Positions 1 to 7,317 of a stretch of 7,663 nucleotides of DNA are shown here, piece after piece. The stretch spans positions 1-7,663 of the forward strand of contig JAISRI010000047.1 in the NCBI GenBank assembly GCA_031273735.1, written 5' to 3'. The DNA comes from Helicobacteraceae bacterium (GTDB taxonomy: Bacteria; Campylobacterota; Campylobacteria; Campylobacterales; SZUA-545). Both the position numbers and the translations under genes were made by a program. Below the pieces are notes generated by a model. It ran no database searches and was not told where the DNA came from. It saw only the letters and a list, made by a program, of their open reading frames with translations. Positions within the stretch are counted from its first letter, which is position 1. Each line of letters opens with the position of its first letter.

Positions 1-1199
1 ATAATCCTAAAAAGACACATTGCGGTAAAGTTGATATAAAAGCTCGTTTTTGTGTCGCCCGCGCCGCGAAAAGCGCCGCTTAGAACAAAGGCTACGCCAA
101 GAGGAATCTGACTTAATCCCACGCATACTAGATAATCTACCGCCGCGTTGATCGCCTCTATGTCGTCGCCTCTAAAAATCTCGGCTAAAGGACGCGCAAA
201 AACGGCAATCAAAATCCCCGCCGCGCCCATAACGACCGCCGCTAAAAACGCCGTAAAGAGCGCGTCTTTTTCCGCTTCTATAGGATTTTTCGCGCCAAGC
301 GCCCGCCCCGTTAAACTCATAGCGGCGATCGTAAAGCCAATTCCAGAGGTAAATACCAAACTTTCAACGCGCAAACCTATTTGATAACCAGTCATCACAC
401 TATCGCCAAACTCGGCGACAATTCGCATAAAAACCAAAAACGCGCCGTATGTAAAAAGTCGCTCCGCTCCGCCCGGTACGCCAATCTTAACTCCGCGCCA
501 CAATAGCGAACGATCGAAAATAAATAGCGGCGAAACGGGGCGTTTTTTAATGAATACAAAATAAAAATAACAGGCGGTTTCGATATAAAAAGCGATCGCC
601 GTAGCCGCCGCCGCGCCCGCTACTCCAAAAGAGGCGATCCCTAGCGGTTCTACGCCAAAAATTAGCGCGTAACTTAGCGCTACGTTGATGATATTGCTAA
701 CGATCTTTATTATAAGCGGAGTTTTAATATCCGCCGCCGCGCTAAATGCGCTAAAGGCGATCTGGTTTATCATCATAGCGGGCAAAGCAAAAGCTAATAC
801 GTAAAGATACGATCCGCCAAGCTCCACTACGCGAGCGCCGCTGTTCATCATCTCAAAAGGCATTTCGGATAAAGAGATTGCGATAAAAAAAGAGGGGATA
901 CTAAGAATCAGCGCCGCGATCGCGAAAGTAGAAAAAACTTTGCCCGCGCTTTGTCCGTCAAGAGCGCCCCAAAATCTGCTCATCAGCGCGTTTGATCCGA
1001 TATAAAAAACGCCCATAAAAACGTAAAAAAGCCCCATAAATTGCACCGCGACGCCGATCGCGGCGGTAGCCGCGACCTCTAAATAGCCTACAAGATAAAA
1101 ATCGATTAACACTTGCGTCATATCGATTAGAGCGCCAAGCGCGGCTGGTAAAGCTAGGGAGATCACGCGAGAAAAACGATCTTTACAGAAAAACGGCAA
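1..1199 (-). CDS. MATE-family multidrug/cation efflux transporter (C-terminus beyond window)
   Basis: An open frame on the minus strand encodes about 399 residues and continues past base 1; MATE proteins are usually about 440-460 residues, so roughly the last 50 are missing. These inner-membrane antiporters use Na+ or H+ gradients to expel drugs and organic cations. The translation is a run of hydrophobic helices separated by short polar loops. Near residues 377-390 it carries Phe-Arg-Gly-Ala-Gly-Asp-Thr-Lys-Thr (GAGDTK at about 379-384), a strong hallmark of the family, and it has the internal repetition of two six-helix lobes. I chose a TTG start at 1197-1199 because AAGGA (1205-1209) sits 5 nt upstream and a TATAAT box lies about 20 nt further; the next candidate, GTG at 1164-1166, lacks a clear ribosome binding site. 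The substrate cannot be told. The family call is firm; the exact start is less so. Confidence 0.9.
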   Translation of the reverse strand, partial: MPFFCKDRFSRVISLALPAALGALIDMTQVLIDFYLVGYLEVAATAAIGVAVQFMGLFYVFMGVFYIGSNALMSRFWGALDGQSAGKVFSTFAIAALILSIPSFFIAISLSEMPFEMMNSGARVVELGGSYLYVLAFALPAMMINQIAFSAFSAAADIKTPLIIKIVSNIINVALSYALIFGVEPLGIASFGVAGAAAATAIAFYIETACYFYFVFIKKRPVSPLFIFDRSLLWRGVKIGVPGGAERLFTYGAFLVFMRIVAEFGDSVMTGYQIGLRVESLVFTSGIGFTIAAMSLTGRALGAKNPIEAEKDALFTAFLAAVVMGAAGILIAVFARPLAEIFRGDDIEAINAAVDYLVCVGLSQIPLGVAFVLSGAFRGAGDTKTSFYINFTAMCLFRI

Positions 1200-1225
1200 A
1201 TAGTTCCTTTGAGCGTAAAAGGTTA

Positions 1226-1231
1226 ATTATA
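1226..1231 (-). promoter_or_regulatory. -10 box for the MATE transporter gene
   Basis: A perfect TATAAT lies on the minus strand. A transcript starting about 7 nt downstream would have a leader of about 20 nt containing the AAGGA ribosome binding site and ending at the TTG start at 1199. No consensus -35 hexamer is visible at 16-18 nt, which is common for sigma-70 promoters in Campylobacterota. The same AT-rich stretch must also serve the plus-strand genes, where TATTAT (1233-1238) is a candidate -10 box 18 nt from TTGAGC (1209-1214). Confidence 0.55.
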
Positions 1232-1245
1232 CTATTATCGCGCAA

Positions 1246-1347
1246 ATGACGCCTATTCTTGATCTGCTTGCGTGGGGCGTAACCGCGCTGGTATTTATCT
1301 ATATCATTCGCGGTTATCACAGAAAAAAGACGGGTTTAGACGAGTAA
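1246..1347 (+). CDS. possible 33-residue single-pass membrane peptide
   Basis: A short frame begins at ATG 1246 and ends with TAA at 1345-1347, 24 nt before the exonuclease gene. The peptide has one hydrophobic helix (about residues 5-21, Leu-Asp-Leu-Leu-Ala-Trp through Tyr-Ile-Ile) followed by a basic tail (RGYHRKK), a normal design for a small inner-membrane protein with its C-terminus in the cytoplasm. No Shine-Dalgarno sequence precedes the ATG. The only nearby -10 candidate (TATTAT 1233-1238) would start the transcript almost at the ATG, so translation would have to be leaderless. An in-frame stop at 1216-1218 rules out a longer version from an ordinary start. I do not recognise it. Composition and position favour a real gene, but it could be chance. 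Confidence 0.4.
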   Translation: MTPILDLLAWGVTALVFIYIIRGYHRKKTGLDE

Positions 1348-1371
1348 GTTTAACGCGTTAGAAGGAAAAAT

Positions 1372-2112
1372 ATGGCGGCTTTTGTTTTGCTGGATACGGA
1401 AACGACTGGCGGGGGATTAAACGATCGCGTCTGCCAACTCGCGTTTATAACGGCGCGCGCAAAAGAGCCGCTAACGTTCGCGAACTCTCTTTGCAAACCG
1501 CCCGTCTCGATCGACTTCGGCGCGATGGCGATCCACCATATTACCGAAGAGGCGATCGCCGATAAACCGCCCTTTGCCGAGTGCGAAGCGGCGATCGCTC
1601 TAAACGAGCTAAACAGAGAGGAAAACGTTCTAATCATTCAAAACGCCCCGTTCGATCTTGAAATGCTAAGGCGCGAGGGCTTTACGTGGAAAGGCGCGCT
1701 GATCGACACGCTTCGCGTTTCGCGCCACCTTATGCCCGATCTGCCTAGCCACTCGTTACAATATTTGCGTTACGCGCTTGGACTTTACCGCGACGAAGCC
1801 CAAATCGCGGCAAAACTTGGCGAAACGATAAGAGCGCACGACGCGATCGGCGATTGCGTCGTTTTATATCTTTTAACTCAGTATCTTTTGATAAAAACGG
1901 GTAAAAATAAAGACGGGGTTACGACGCTTTTAGAGCTAACAAAAAAACCGATCGAGATGAAAATAATTCGCTTTGGAAAATACCGCGATAAAAGTTTTGA
2001 AGAGATAGCTAAAATCGATCCCAAATATTTAGAATGGCTACATAACAGCGAATTGCAAAAAGATAGCCCCGATAGCGATCTAATCTATACAATCGAGCGC
2101 GTTTTGAGATGA
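1372..2112 (+). CDS. ExoX-like DEDDh 3'-5' exonuclease
   Basis: This 246-residue protein belongs to the DnaQ-like DEDDh exonuclease superfamily, which removes nucleotides from 3' ends with two metal ions. The catalytic set is complete: Asp8 and Glu10 in LLDTETTG, Asp95 in NAPFD, and His156 with Asp161 in HDAIGD. After the nuclease domain (about 1-175) comes a small C-terminal module with the pattern FGKYRDKSFEEIAKIDPKYLEWL (about 201-223). This module matches the domain found at the end of exodeoxyribonuclease X-type proteins and in related small proteins, and it argues for an ExoX-like repair/processing nuclease rather than the DNA polymerase III epsilon subunit. GAAGGA (1361-1366) lies 5 nt before the ATG. 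The stop overlaps the next gene as ATGA, so the two are probably co-translated. The biological substrate is not shown by sequence. Confidence 0.88.
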   Translation: MAAFVLLDTETTGGGLNDRVCQLAFITARAKEPLTFANSLCKPPVSIDFGAMAIHHITEEAIADKPPFAECEAAIALNELNREENVLIIQNAPFDLEMLRREGFTWKGALIDTLRVSRHLMPDLPSHSLQYLRYALGLYRDEAQIAAKLGETIRAHDAIGDCVVLYLLTQYLLIKTGKNKDGVTTLLELTKKPIEMKIIRFGKYRDKSFEEIAKIDPKYLEWLHNSELQKDSPDSDLIYTIERVLR

Positions 2113-2522
2113 TCAAATTAACGCTTGTCGCAATATGGGTTATATTGTGCGTTATTCTGTTTTTGGCGATCAACATATATGCGATCGTTCAGGTAACGCG
2201 AGGGAATAAAAAACCTAGAAAACCGACCCTAATCGTCGTTCCCGATATTGCAATAGAAGAGATGGAGCGGATCGTTCAGGATAGAAATAGCGCAATCGAA
2301 GCTCTAAAAACCGTTATAGAGGCGTTAATTGCACACCATACGATCGAAGCGAAAAAAGACGGCAAAACAAGCAAAGGCGCAAAGCGTTTGCTCGATTTGA
2401 TCTTTACTATGGCGGGGCATAAAAATATGAGCGCCGATCTTCGCTCCGATACGCTTAAACGTTTTGGCAAAGCAAACCCAAGCTACGCTAAAGATTTTGA
2501 TCGCGCTTTAACGAAAAACTAA
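2109..2522 (+). CDS. single-pass membrane protein of unknown function, operon with exonuclease and mobA
   Basis: The ATG overlaps the exonuclease stop (ATGA at 2109-2112), implying translational coupling. The 137-residue product has one strong hydrophobic helix (about residues 4-27) followed immediately by a basic stretch (RGNKKPRK), so it is probably an N-terminal anchor with the bulk of the protein in the cytoplasm. The rest looks helical and charged. The last 45 residues (LLDLIFTMAGHKNMSADLRS..., then Asn-Pro-Ser-Tyr-Ala-Lys-Asp-Phe-Asp-Arg-Ala-Leu) resemble, from memory, the C-terminal pattern of conserved hypothetical proteins of Campylobacterota. No catalytic motif is visible and I do not assign a function. 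It ends 2 nt before mobA, and its base composition and CGATCG content match its neighbours. Confidence 0.82.
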   Translation: MIKLTLVAIWVILCVILFLAINIYAIVQVTRGNKKPRKPTLIVVPDIAIEEMERIVQDRNSAIEALKTVIEALIAHHTIEAKKDGKTSKGAKRLLDLIFTMAGHKNMSADLRSDTLKRFGKANPSYAKDFDRALTKN

Positions 2523-2524
2523 AA

Positions 2525-3076
2525 ATGCGAAACGTTTGCGCGGTTATTCTAGCGGGCGGCAAATCAAAAAGAATGGGAGCCAATAAAGCGCTTCTGCCTT
2601 TTGGCGGTTTTTCGACTCTAGCGGAATATCAGTTTCGCAGACTAAAAGCCTGCGGGCTGTTTGAAAGCGTCGCGCTATCTCTTAAAGCGCCGCTTTTACC
2701 CTTTGAAGCGCCGTTAATTCTAGACGAATCCGAGCTGTTCGCGCCAATTATGGCTCTTGCCGCAATCCTTAAACGCGCCGCGAACGATCGCGTTTTCATT
2801 CTTGCCGTAGATACGCCGTTTTTTAACGATTTTAGGCGTTTGATCGATATAGACGCTCCAGCCGCGATCGCCCGTAGCTATAGCGGAATCCACCCGTTAT
2901 GCGCCGTTTATAATAGATCGCTTCTACCGCGCTTTGAAAACGCTATTAAAAACGGCGAATATTCGATAAAAAAAGCGCTAAAAGAAGCGCCGATCGTCTA
3001 TGCCGACTTTGACGAAAAATCGTTAATAAATCTAAACTATCCAGACCAATACCAAAGAGCTAAATTAAGCGATTGA
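2525..3076 (+). CDS. mobA: molybdenum cofactor guanylyltransferase MobA
   Basis: MobA joins GMP from GTP to molybdopterin (Mo-MPT), making the bis-MGD cofactor used by nitrate, formate and DMSO/TMAO-type reductases; it acts in the cytoplasm. The 183-residue product carries the nucleotidyltransferase signature LAGGKSKRMGANKALL at residues 9-24, a D-E-S-E-L-F-A-P block near 67-74 corresponding to the family's GP loop, the metal-binding Asp96 in LAVDTPFF (93-100), HPLCAVYNRSLLP at 123-135, and a C-terminal NLNYPDQY (169-176). It is slightly shorter than the E. coli enzyme (about 194 residues). There is almost no Shine-Dalgarno sequence and only 2 nt separate it from the upstream stop, so it probably relies on ribosomes arriving from upstream. 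Its last five codons plus the T of the stop are duplicated exactly at 4224-4239. The stop TGA is followed by a frame open to 3187. Confidence 0.93.
   Translation: MRNVCAVILAGGKSKRMGANKALLPFGGFSTLAEYQFRRLKACGLFESVALSLKAPLLPFEAPLILDESELFAPIMALAAILKRAANDRVFILAVDTPFFNDFRRLIDIDAPAAIARSYSGIHPLCAVYNRSLLPRFENAIKNGEYSIKKALKEAPIVYADFDEKSLINLNYPDQYQRAKLSD
3059..3074 (+). repeat. direct repeat, proximal copy (3' end of mobA)
   Basis: GCTAAATTAAGCGATT reads Ala-Lys-Leu-Ser-Asp plus the first base of the stop in the mobA frame. An identical 16-mer occurs at 4224-4239. By a simple 4^16 estimate, a chance perfect 16-bp repeat in 7.7 kb is uncommon (of order 0.01 before composition correction). Confidence 0.7.
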
Positions 3077-3308
3077 GGCTGGAATCGGCGGCTCTTGAGT
3101 CAAAAACAAAGCGCCCGTTCGCGGCGCGAATATAAGGAGGATATTCTCTTTGAAAACGCTCCATTTTATGCGGCTACGCGGCTTTAATACGCGCCCAAAA
3201 CGTCTATAAGCGTTACAATCTGAACCAGCCTTTAGGCGCGGATTTACTTTTGTAGCGTATATTTTCGTTTCGCAATTCGCCGTTTTTAGCGCTTCAGATA
3301 AAAAACGC
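3077..3308. other. gene-poor stretch between mobA and the phase-variable leader
   Basis: No convincing gene is present. The mobA frame stays open after its TGA until TAA at 3185-3187. A perfect AAGGAGG (3134-3140) is followed, 9 nt later, by a TTG that opens a frame of only 19 codons ending at 3209; it may be a leader peptide or a decayed gene start. TTTTAGCG (3284-3291) and CGCTAAAA (3306-3313) form an 8-bp inverted repeat with a 14-nt loop overlapping the proposed promoter of the leader ORF. AGGCTGG (3076-3082) and CCAGCCT (3225-3231) are complementary but distant and may be chance. Confidence 0.4.
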
Positions 3309-3314
3309 TAAAAT
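3309..3314 (+). promoter_or_regulatory. candidate -10 box for the leader ORF and formyltransferase
   Basis: TAAAAT matches the TATAAT consensus at five of six positions and has a T-rich segment (3283-3287) about one -35 spacing upstream. A start near 3321 would give a 5' leader of about 29 nt containing the AGAGGA ribosome binding site (3337-3342). A TATAAA at 3332-3337 is another -10-like sequence, but its start point would leave no room for the ribosome binding site. The box lies inside the right arm of an inverted repeat (3284-3291/3306-3313). Confidence 0.35.
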
Positions 3315-3349
3315 AACGTTAGTTTTTATTTTATAAAGAGGACAACAGA

Positions 3350-3472
<123 letters not shown>

Positions 3473-3518
3473 TCCTTTCCATTACATCGCCAACTAGCGA
3501 TCTATTAGGGGTTTCAAT

Positions 3519-4196
3519 ATGAGAAACACTAAAAGCGATTTGTCCATACTTTTTCTTGGCAAAAACAACGATGCGCATTGCGAGAAAGCTCTAAAGTTTA
3601 TAGCTAATAATTTTAAGAATATCAGTTGTTATTTAGGGGAGTGGGGAGAATCTTTGCCCGAAGGAGCCGTTTATTGGGAAGGCGACTATATACTCTCTTA
3701 TTTATCAAGGTGGATAGTTCCGGAATACTTACTAAAAAGAGCAAGAAAGTCCGCAATCAACTTTCACCCCGCGCCGCCCGATTATCCCGGAATCGGTTGC
3801 AATAATTTTGCCTTATACGAAGAGGCAAACGAGTATGGGGTTACTTGCCACTATATGCTTCCAAAAGTAGATACGGGAGAAATAATTGCGGCTAAACGCT
3901 TCCCCATATTTTTAACCGACGATATATCTTCGTTACTTACTAGAACATACGATTTTCAATTAACCTTATTTTACGAAATAGTTGGAAAAATAATAAATAG
4001 GGAAAAACTTCCGCTATCAAACGAAAAGTGGCTTAGAAAGCCATTTACAAGAGGCGAGTTTAACGAGCTTTTTAATATTAGTTTGGATATGGATAGCGCG
4101 GAGATAAAAAAACGAATAAGAGCCACATACTACGCGCCGTATAAACCGCTGGTAAAAATCGGCGGATATGAATTTGAATTAAAAATCAAAAAGTAA
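3519..4196 (+). CDS. formyltransferase-domain protein, probable surface-sugar N-formyltransferase
   Basis: The 225-residue product has the formyl_trans_N fold signature. The catalytic Asn81 and His83 lie in NFHPAPPDYPGIG (81-93), followed by Cys-Asn-Asn-Phe-Ala. Asp118 in KVDTGEII (116-123) completes the Asn-His-Asp triad of enzymes that use N10-formyltetrahydrofolate. Its length, the ISYLS-like segment near 59-63 and the RIRATYYAPYKP tail (199-210) resemble small formyltransferases linked to polysaccharide or sugar-nucleotide modification. It lacks the C-terminal domain of methionyl-tRNA formyltransferase (about 310 residues). ATG 3519 has AGGGG (3507-3511) at 7-nt spacing, so some translation independent of the leader is possible. 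ATGA at 3519-3522 would join it to the leader ORF if the TC tract had 15 or 18 units. Composition is AT-richer than the flanking genes and CGATCG is absent, which suggests transfer. No sugar pathway genes are nearby, so the substrate is inferred only from the family and the contingency repeat. Confidence 0.8.
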   Translation: MRNTKSDLSILFLGKNNDAHCEKALKFIANNFKNISCYLGEWGESLPEGAVYWEGDYILSYLSRWIVPEYLLKRARKSAINFHPAPPDYPGIGCNNFALYEEANEYGVTCHYMLPKVDTGEIIAAKRFPIFLTDDISSLLTRTYDFQLTLFYEIVGKIINREKLPLSNEKWLRKPFTRGEFNELFNISLDMDSAEIKKRIRATYYAPYKPLVKIGGYEFELKIKK

Positions 4197-4212
4197 TTCG
4201 CGGCTTTTTGAT
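4185..4212 (+). other. 9-bp inverted repeat across the formyltransferase stop
   Basis: ATCAAAAAG (4185-4193) and CTTTTTGAT (4204-4212) are perfect complements with a 10-nt loop containing the TAA stop. The stem is AT-rich and no separate U-tract follows, so it is not a classic terminator, although it might slow polymerase or protect the 3' end. An alternative pairing, GCGG(C)TTTTT with AAAAACCGC (4217-4225), competes with it. Confidence 0.35.
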
Positions 4213-4223
4213 ACATAAAAACC

Positions 4224-4239
4224 GCTAAATTAAGCGATT
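4224..4239 (+). repeat. direct repeat, distal copy
   Basis: This is an identical copy of the 16-mer at the mobA 3' end, here outside any gene. Read in the mobA frame it gives Ala-Lys-Leu-Ser-Asp and then TAA (4239-4241). The bases that follow lead straight into the hairpin at 4245-4266, so the distal copy may preserve the ancestral end of mobA. Confidence 0.7.
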
Positions 4240-4266
4240 AAAAAGGCGCGGAATACTAAAAGCGCC
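4238..4266 (-). terminator. Rho-independent terminator of mfd
   Basis: On the minus strand GGCGC (4266-4262) and GCGCC (4249-4245) form a 5-bp G+C-only stem with a 12-nt loop, followed by TTTTTAA. It lies about 28 nt beyond the mfd stop. In the plus direction the hairpin is followed by a poor U-tract (CTATTTTAT after a gap), so it serves mainly mfd. The stem is short, hence moderate confidence. Confidence 0.55.
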
Positions 4267-4293
4267 GCTACCTATTTTATGATCGCGAAGCTC

Positions 4294-7200
4294 TTAAGTT
4301 TTTTGCCGCGATCGCAACCAATTTAACGCGCAGGAAATTATATCGTCGTCGTCCGCGCTAGGCGCGCTCACAATCTCTTTAGCGCCGCTTAAAAGCGTAA
4401 AAGAGATTGTCTGCCGATAGTTCTGCACAACGCAAACGCCGCGATCGGCGCCAAGCGCTTTAATCGCCATTAGATCGATAAATTGGCGCGTCGTTAGATC
4501 TATACGCCCAAAACGATCGGCTATCTCCTCGGCAAGCTCATAGACCTCTCCGATCGTCTTTGTCTGCGCGAAACGACGGTATAGATCAAGCCTCAAACGC
4601 TCTTCTTCGACGCATTCGGCGCTGATATAGGCTTTGATCGTTAGCCTAATTTCGACGTTTTTTTGCGTCTCTTTAATTTCGCCGCTTAGATCGTTTAAAG
4701 CCTCTTCTAGCATTTTTAAATAAAGCCCGTAGCCTATCTGTTTAATATGTCCGCTCTGATCCGCGCCTAAAATATTGCCGCCGCCGCGAATCTCCAAATC
4801 GTAAAACGCAAGCGCCGATCCGCTTCCAAGATACGAGTTATTTTCTAACGCCAAAAGCCGTTTTTTCGCCTCTTGCGTTAAGCTCTCTTCGTCTTCGATC
4901 ATAAAATAACAATAACCCTGTCTGCGAGATCTGCCCACGCGCCCGCGAAGCTGATGTAGATCGGCGATTCCAAAGCGATCCGCGCCGTCGATAATAATCG
5001 TGTTGGCGTTAGGAATATGTATTCCAGATTCTACGATCGTAGTCGAAAGCAACATATCGTATTCGCCTCTTTCAAAACGCAATAGTTCGTTTTCGCTAAC
5101 CTCGTCGGTTACCTTTGAATGCAAAACTAAAATCTTAAGGTTTGGCAGGATTTCTAAAATAGCGCGTTTTTTCGCCTCTATACCGACAATTCTATTATAA
5201 ATATAAAAGATTTGCCCGCCGCGTTTTATCTCTCTTATAAACGCCTCTTTCAAAACTTTCTCATCGTAACTCTTAACGATAGTGCGAACGTCGAAGCGAT
5301 CCAAAGGCGGCGTTAAAATATCGCTTATCTGTTTGATTTTACTTAACGCCATATTAAGACTTCGCGGGATTGGCGTAGCGGACATAGATAGTAAATGCAA
5401 ACGTTCGGATTTATCTTTCAGAGTCTCTTTTTGTTTAACGCCAAACTTATGCTCCTCGTCGATTACCATTAACGCTAAATTCTTAAACTCCGCTTTTAAC
5501 AATGCGTGCGTTCCTACGACGACGCCTATTTTTCCGTTTTTTAGACCCTCCAATATCGCTTTTTTTTCGCGTTCGCTCGCGTAGCGATCGAGCCTGCGAA
5601 CCTCGATTCCATAAGGCGAAAAACGATTCTTAAGGCTTTCAAAATGCTGGCGGCTAAGTAGCGTAGTGGGCGCTATCAGCGCCGCTTGAAAACCCGACTG
5701 ATAAACCGCCAATATCGCGTTCATCGCCACTTCGGTTTTGCCAAAACCGACGTCGCCGCTAAGAAGGCGATCCATAGCTTTGCCGCTTCTTAAATCGGCG
5801 AATATTTCTGAAATGGATCTTATCTGATCGGCGGTGTAGTCAAAACCCGCGTCGTTTGTAAAACGCTCGATTAAACCTTCGTCAATCAAAATTGGCGGCG
5901 CCAACGCGATTTCGCGTTTTGCGGCGCGACGTATAATCTCGTCGGCGATCTCGTAGAGTTTAGCGCGAACGCCCTCTTTGATTCGCGCAAAACTCCCCTT
6001 TCCAAGCCGATCTACACAAGGCGTCGCGCCGCTTTCGGCGACAAAGCGATCGATAAGATGTAAGTTTTCCACAGGCAGTAAAAGCCTATCTTCGCCCGCG
6101 TAGGCGATCGCCGCGCAATCTCTCGCGCCGCCAAGCAGATTGACTTGTTCTAATCCTAAAAAACGTCCCAATCCGTAGGTTTCATGGACGACTAGATCGC
6201 CCACGGTTAGCGAATCCAAAAGAAGCGCGGGATTTTTACGGCGGCTTTTCTGCCACGACGGTTTATTTAGGCTTAAAAATAGCTCGTCCGCGCCGATCAA
6301 ACTTAAAGCGGAATCGGTAAAAAGTAGCTTTGCGCCGCTTGGATCGATTTCCTTCGCGTTTAATAACGTTTCGTAAGCGAGCGCGATCGTTAGCCGTTTA
6401 TTTTTATGAAACCGCGCGATCGTTTTTGGATCGCTTGCTTGCAACGCTTTGAAAGCGCCCGTTTCGGGAACGATCGTAAGATTTTCTATCGTTTCGATCG
6501 GCGCGATATATTGAGCGCTTGTAACGTATATCTCCTCTAGCGTTTCGCGCAAATCTCCAGCTATACAAAAATTGATTTTGTCGGTTAGATATACGCTTAA
6601 GCCTAGCTCTGGAAGTTTCCATAATCCTAAACTTGCCAAGTCTTTGATAAAAGCGTTGGATCGATCGTTTTCTATCAGTTCTTTTAGTTTTTGACTCTGA
6701 TCGCCGTTTAAAGCGAAAAGCGCGGGACGAATTAAAACCTTTTCCAACTCGGTTTTATCGCTTTTTTGCGTAACTATATCGATATAGCGAATACTTTCTA
6801 TTAGCGCGTCGTCGAGCAAAATCCTAATCGGAAGATCGCAGCCTACGGCAAAAATATCGACCACGTCGCCGCGAAAACTAACTTCGCCCTTTTGTTCGAC
6901 GGTATCCACGCAATCGTAACCCCAATCGAGTAGGCGCATTTTTAACGCCGTTATATCGATCTGATCGCCAAAATCAAGTTTAATCGTTTCAAATAGCGTC
7001 GGCGCGGCTAAAGGTTTAACGATTGTCGCTATCGGAGAGATTAAAAACTTATCTTTATTTTTGCTTTCGTAGAACGATCCAAGCGCGTCGCTAAGGGCGA
7101 TCAGCTCCCCTTGATAACTGCGCAAATCGTCGCCGAAACTCGCCCGCAAATCTGGCAAAATAAAAACTTCCCGTTCCAGCAACTTAACGGCGTCGGCGCA

Positions 7201-7317
7201 CCAGCGCGCCGTTTTATCGTCCGCGACGATCGCGCCGCCGATCTTTGGGCGGTTTTTCAGAAAGCTAAAAAGCGAAGCGGCTATATGCGCGGCTTGCGGC
7301 GTTGATTGCGAACGCAT
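4294..7317 (-). CDS. mfd: transcription-repair coupling factor Mfd
   Basis: Mfd is a cytoplasmic DNA translocase that recognises RNA polymerase stalled at lesions, pushes it off the template and recruits UvrA for nucleotide excision repair. The 1007-residue product has all parts in order. A UvrB-homology N-terminus comes first (about 1-210, with FRGDVVDIF at 148-156). The RNA-polymerase-interaction domain follows (about 371-425, VGDLVVHETYGLGRFLGLE). The RecG-like helicase core has Walker A GDVGFGKTE (521-529), DEEH (620-623), SMSATPIPRS (644-653) and motif VI QLRGRVGRS (789-797). The TRG/hinge segment is around 830-860 and the autoinhibitory C-terminal domain ends the protein. At about 140 residues shorter than E. 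coli Mfd (1148), it fits Campylobacterota orthologues as I remember them. ATG 7317 has no clear ribosome binding site, but it overlaps the stop of a 20-residue ORF as TAATG, suggesting coupled translation. The gene is rich in CGATCG, like the native chromosome. Confidence 0.97.
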   Translation of the reverse strand: MRSQSTPQAAHIAASLFSFLKNRPKIGGAIVADDKTARWCADAVKLLEREVFILPDLRASFGDDLRSYQGELIALSDALGSFYESKNKDKFLISPIATIVKPLAAPTLFETIKLDFGDQIDITALKMRLLDWGYDCVDTVEQKGEVSFRGDVVDIFAVGCDLPIRILLDDALIESIRYIDIVTQKSDKTELEKVLIRPALFALNGDQSQKLKELIENDRSNAFIKDLASLGLWKLPELGLSVYLTDKINFCIAGDLRETLEEIYVTSAQYIAPIETIENLTIVPETGAFKALQASDPKTIARFHKNKRLTIALAYETLLNAKEIDPSGAKLLFTDSALSLIGADELFLSLNKPSWQKSRRKNPALLLDSLTVGDLVVHETYGLGRFLGLEQVNLLGGARDCAAIAYAGEDRLLLPVENLHLIDRFVAESGATPCVDRLGKGSFARIKEGVRAKLYEIADEIIRRAAKREIALAPPILIDEGLIERFTNDAGFDYTADQIRSISEIFADLRSGKAMDRLLSGDVGFGKTEVAMNAILAVYQSGFQAALIAPTTLLSRQHFESLKNRFSPYGIEVRRLDRYASEREKKAILEGLKNGKIGVVVGTHALLKAEFKNLALMVIDEEHKFGVKQKETLKDKSERLHLLSMSATPIPRSLNMALSKIKQISDILTPPLDRFDVRTIVKSYDEKVLKEAFIREIKRGGQIFYIYNRIVGIEAKKRAILEILPNLKILVLHSKVTDEVSENELLRFERGEYDMLLSTTIVESGIHIPNANTIIIDGADRFGIADLHQLRGRVGRSRRQGYCYFMIEDEESLTQEAKKRLLALENNSYLGSGSALAFYDLEIRGGGNILGADQSGHIKQIGYGLYLKMLEEALNDLSGEIKETQKNVEIRLTIKAYISAECVEEERLRLDLYRRFAQTKTIGEVYELAEEIADRFGRIDLTTRQFIDLMAIKALGADRGVCVVQNYRQTISFTLLSGAKEIVSAPSADDDDIISCALNWLRSRQKT

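Noticed and set aside
148..384. 78-residue plus-strand frame
   Set aside because: It is antisense to the MATE transporter, with composition explained by the shadow of that gene and no ribosome binding site.
1350..1637. 95-residue minus-strand frame
   Set aside because: It lies opposite the catalytic N-terminus of the exonuclease, whose motifs are unmistakable; this is a shadow frame.
2276..2470. 64-residue minus-strand frame
   Set aside because: It is antisense to the 137-residue membrane protein and has no supporting signal.
3060..3164. 34-residue minus-strand frame beginning MERFQREYPP
   Set aside because: It has a protein-like appearance but no ribosome binding site, an in-frame stop just upstream, and it ends inside mobA. 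There is too little to support a gene.
3076..3231. AGGCTGG...CCAGCCT as terminal inverted repeats of an insertion sequence
   Set aside because: It is only 7 bp, 140 bp apart, encloses no transposase, and does not coincide with the cassette ends.
3519..4196. Methionyl-tRNA formyltransferase (fmt)
   Set aside because: The protein is only 225 residues and lacks the C-terminal tRNA-binding domain. Its neighbourhood and the contingency repeat fit sugar modification better.
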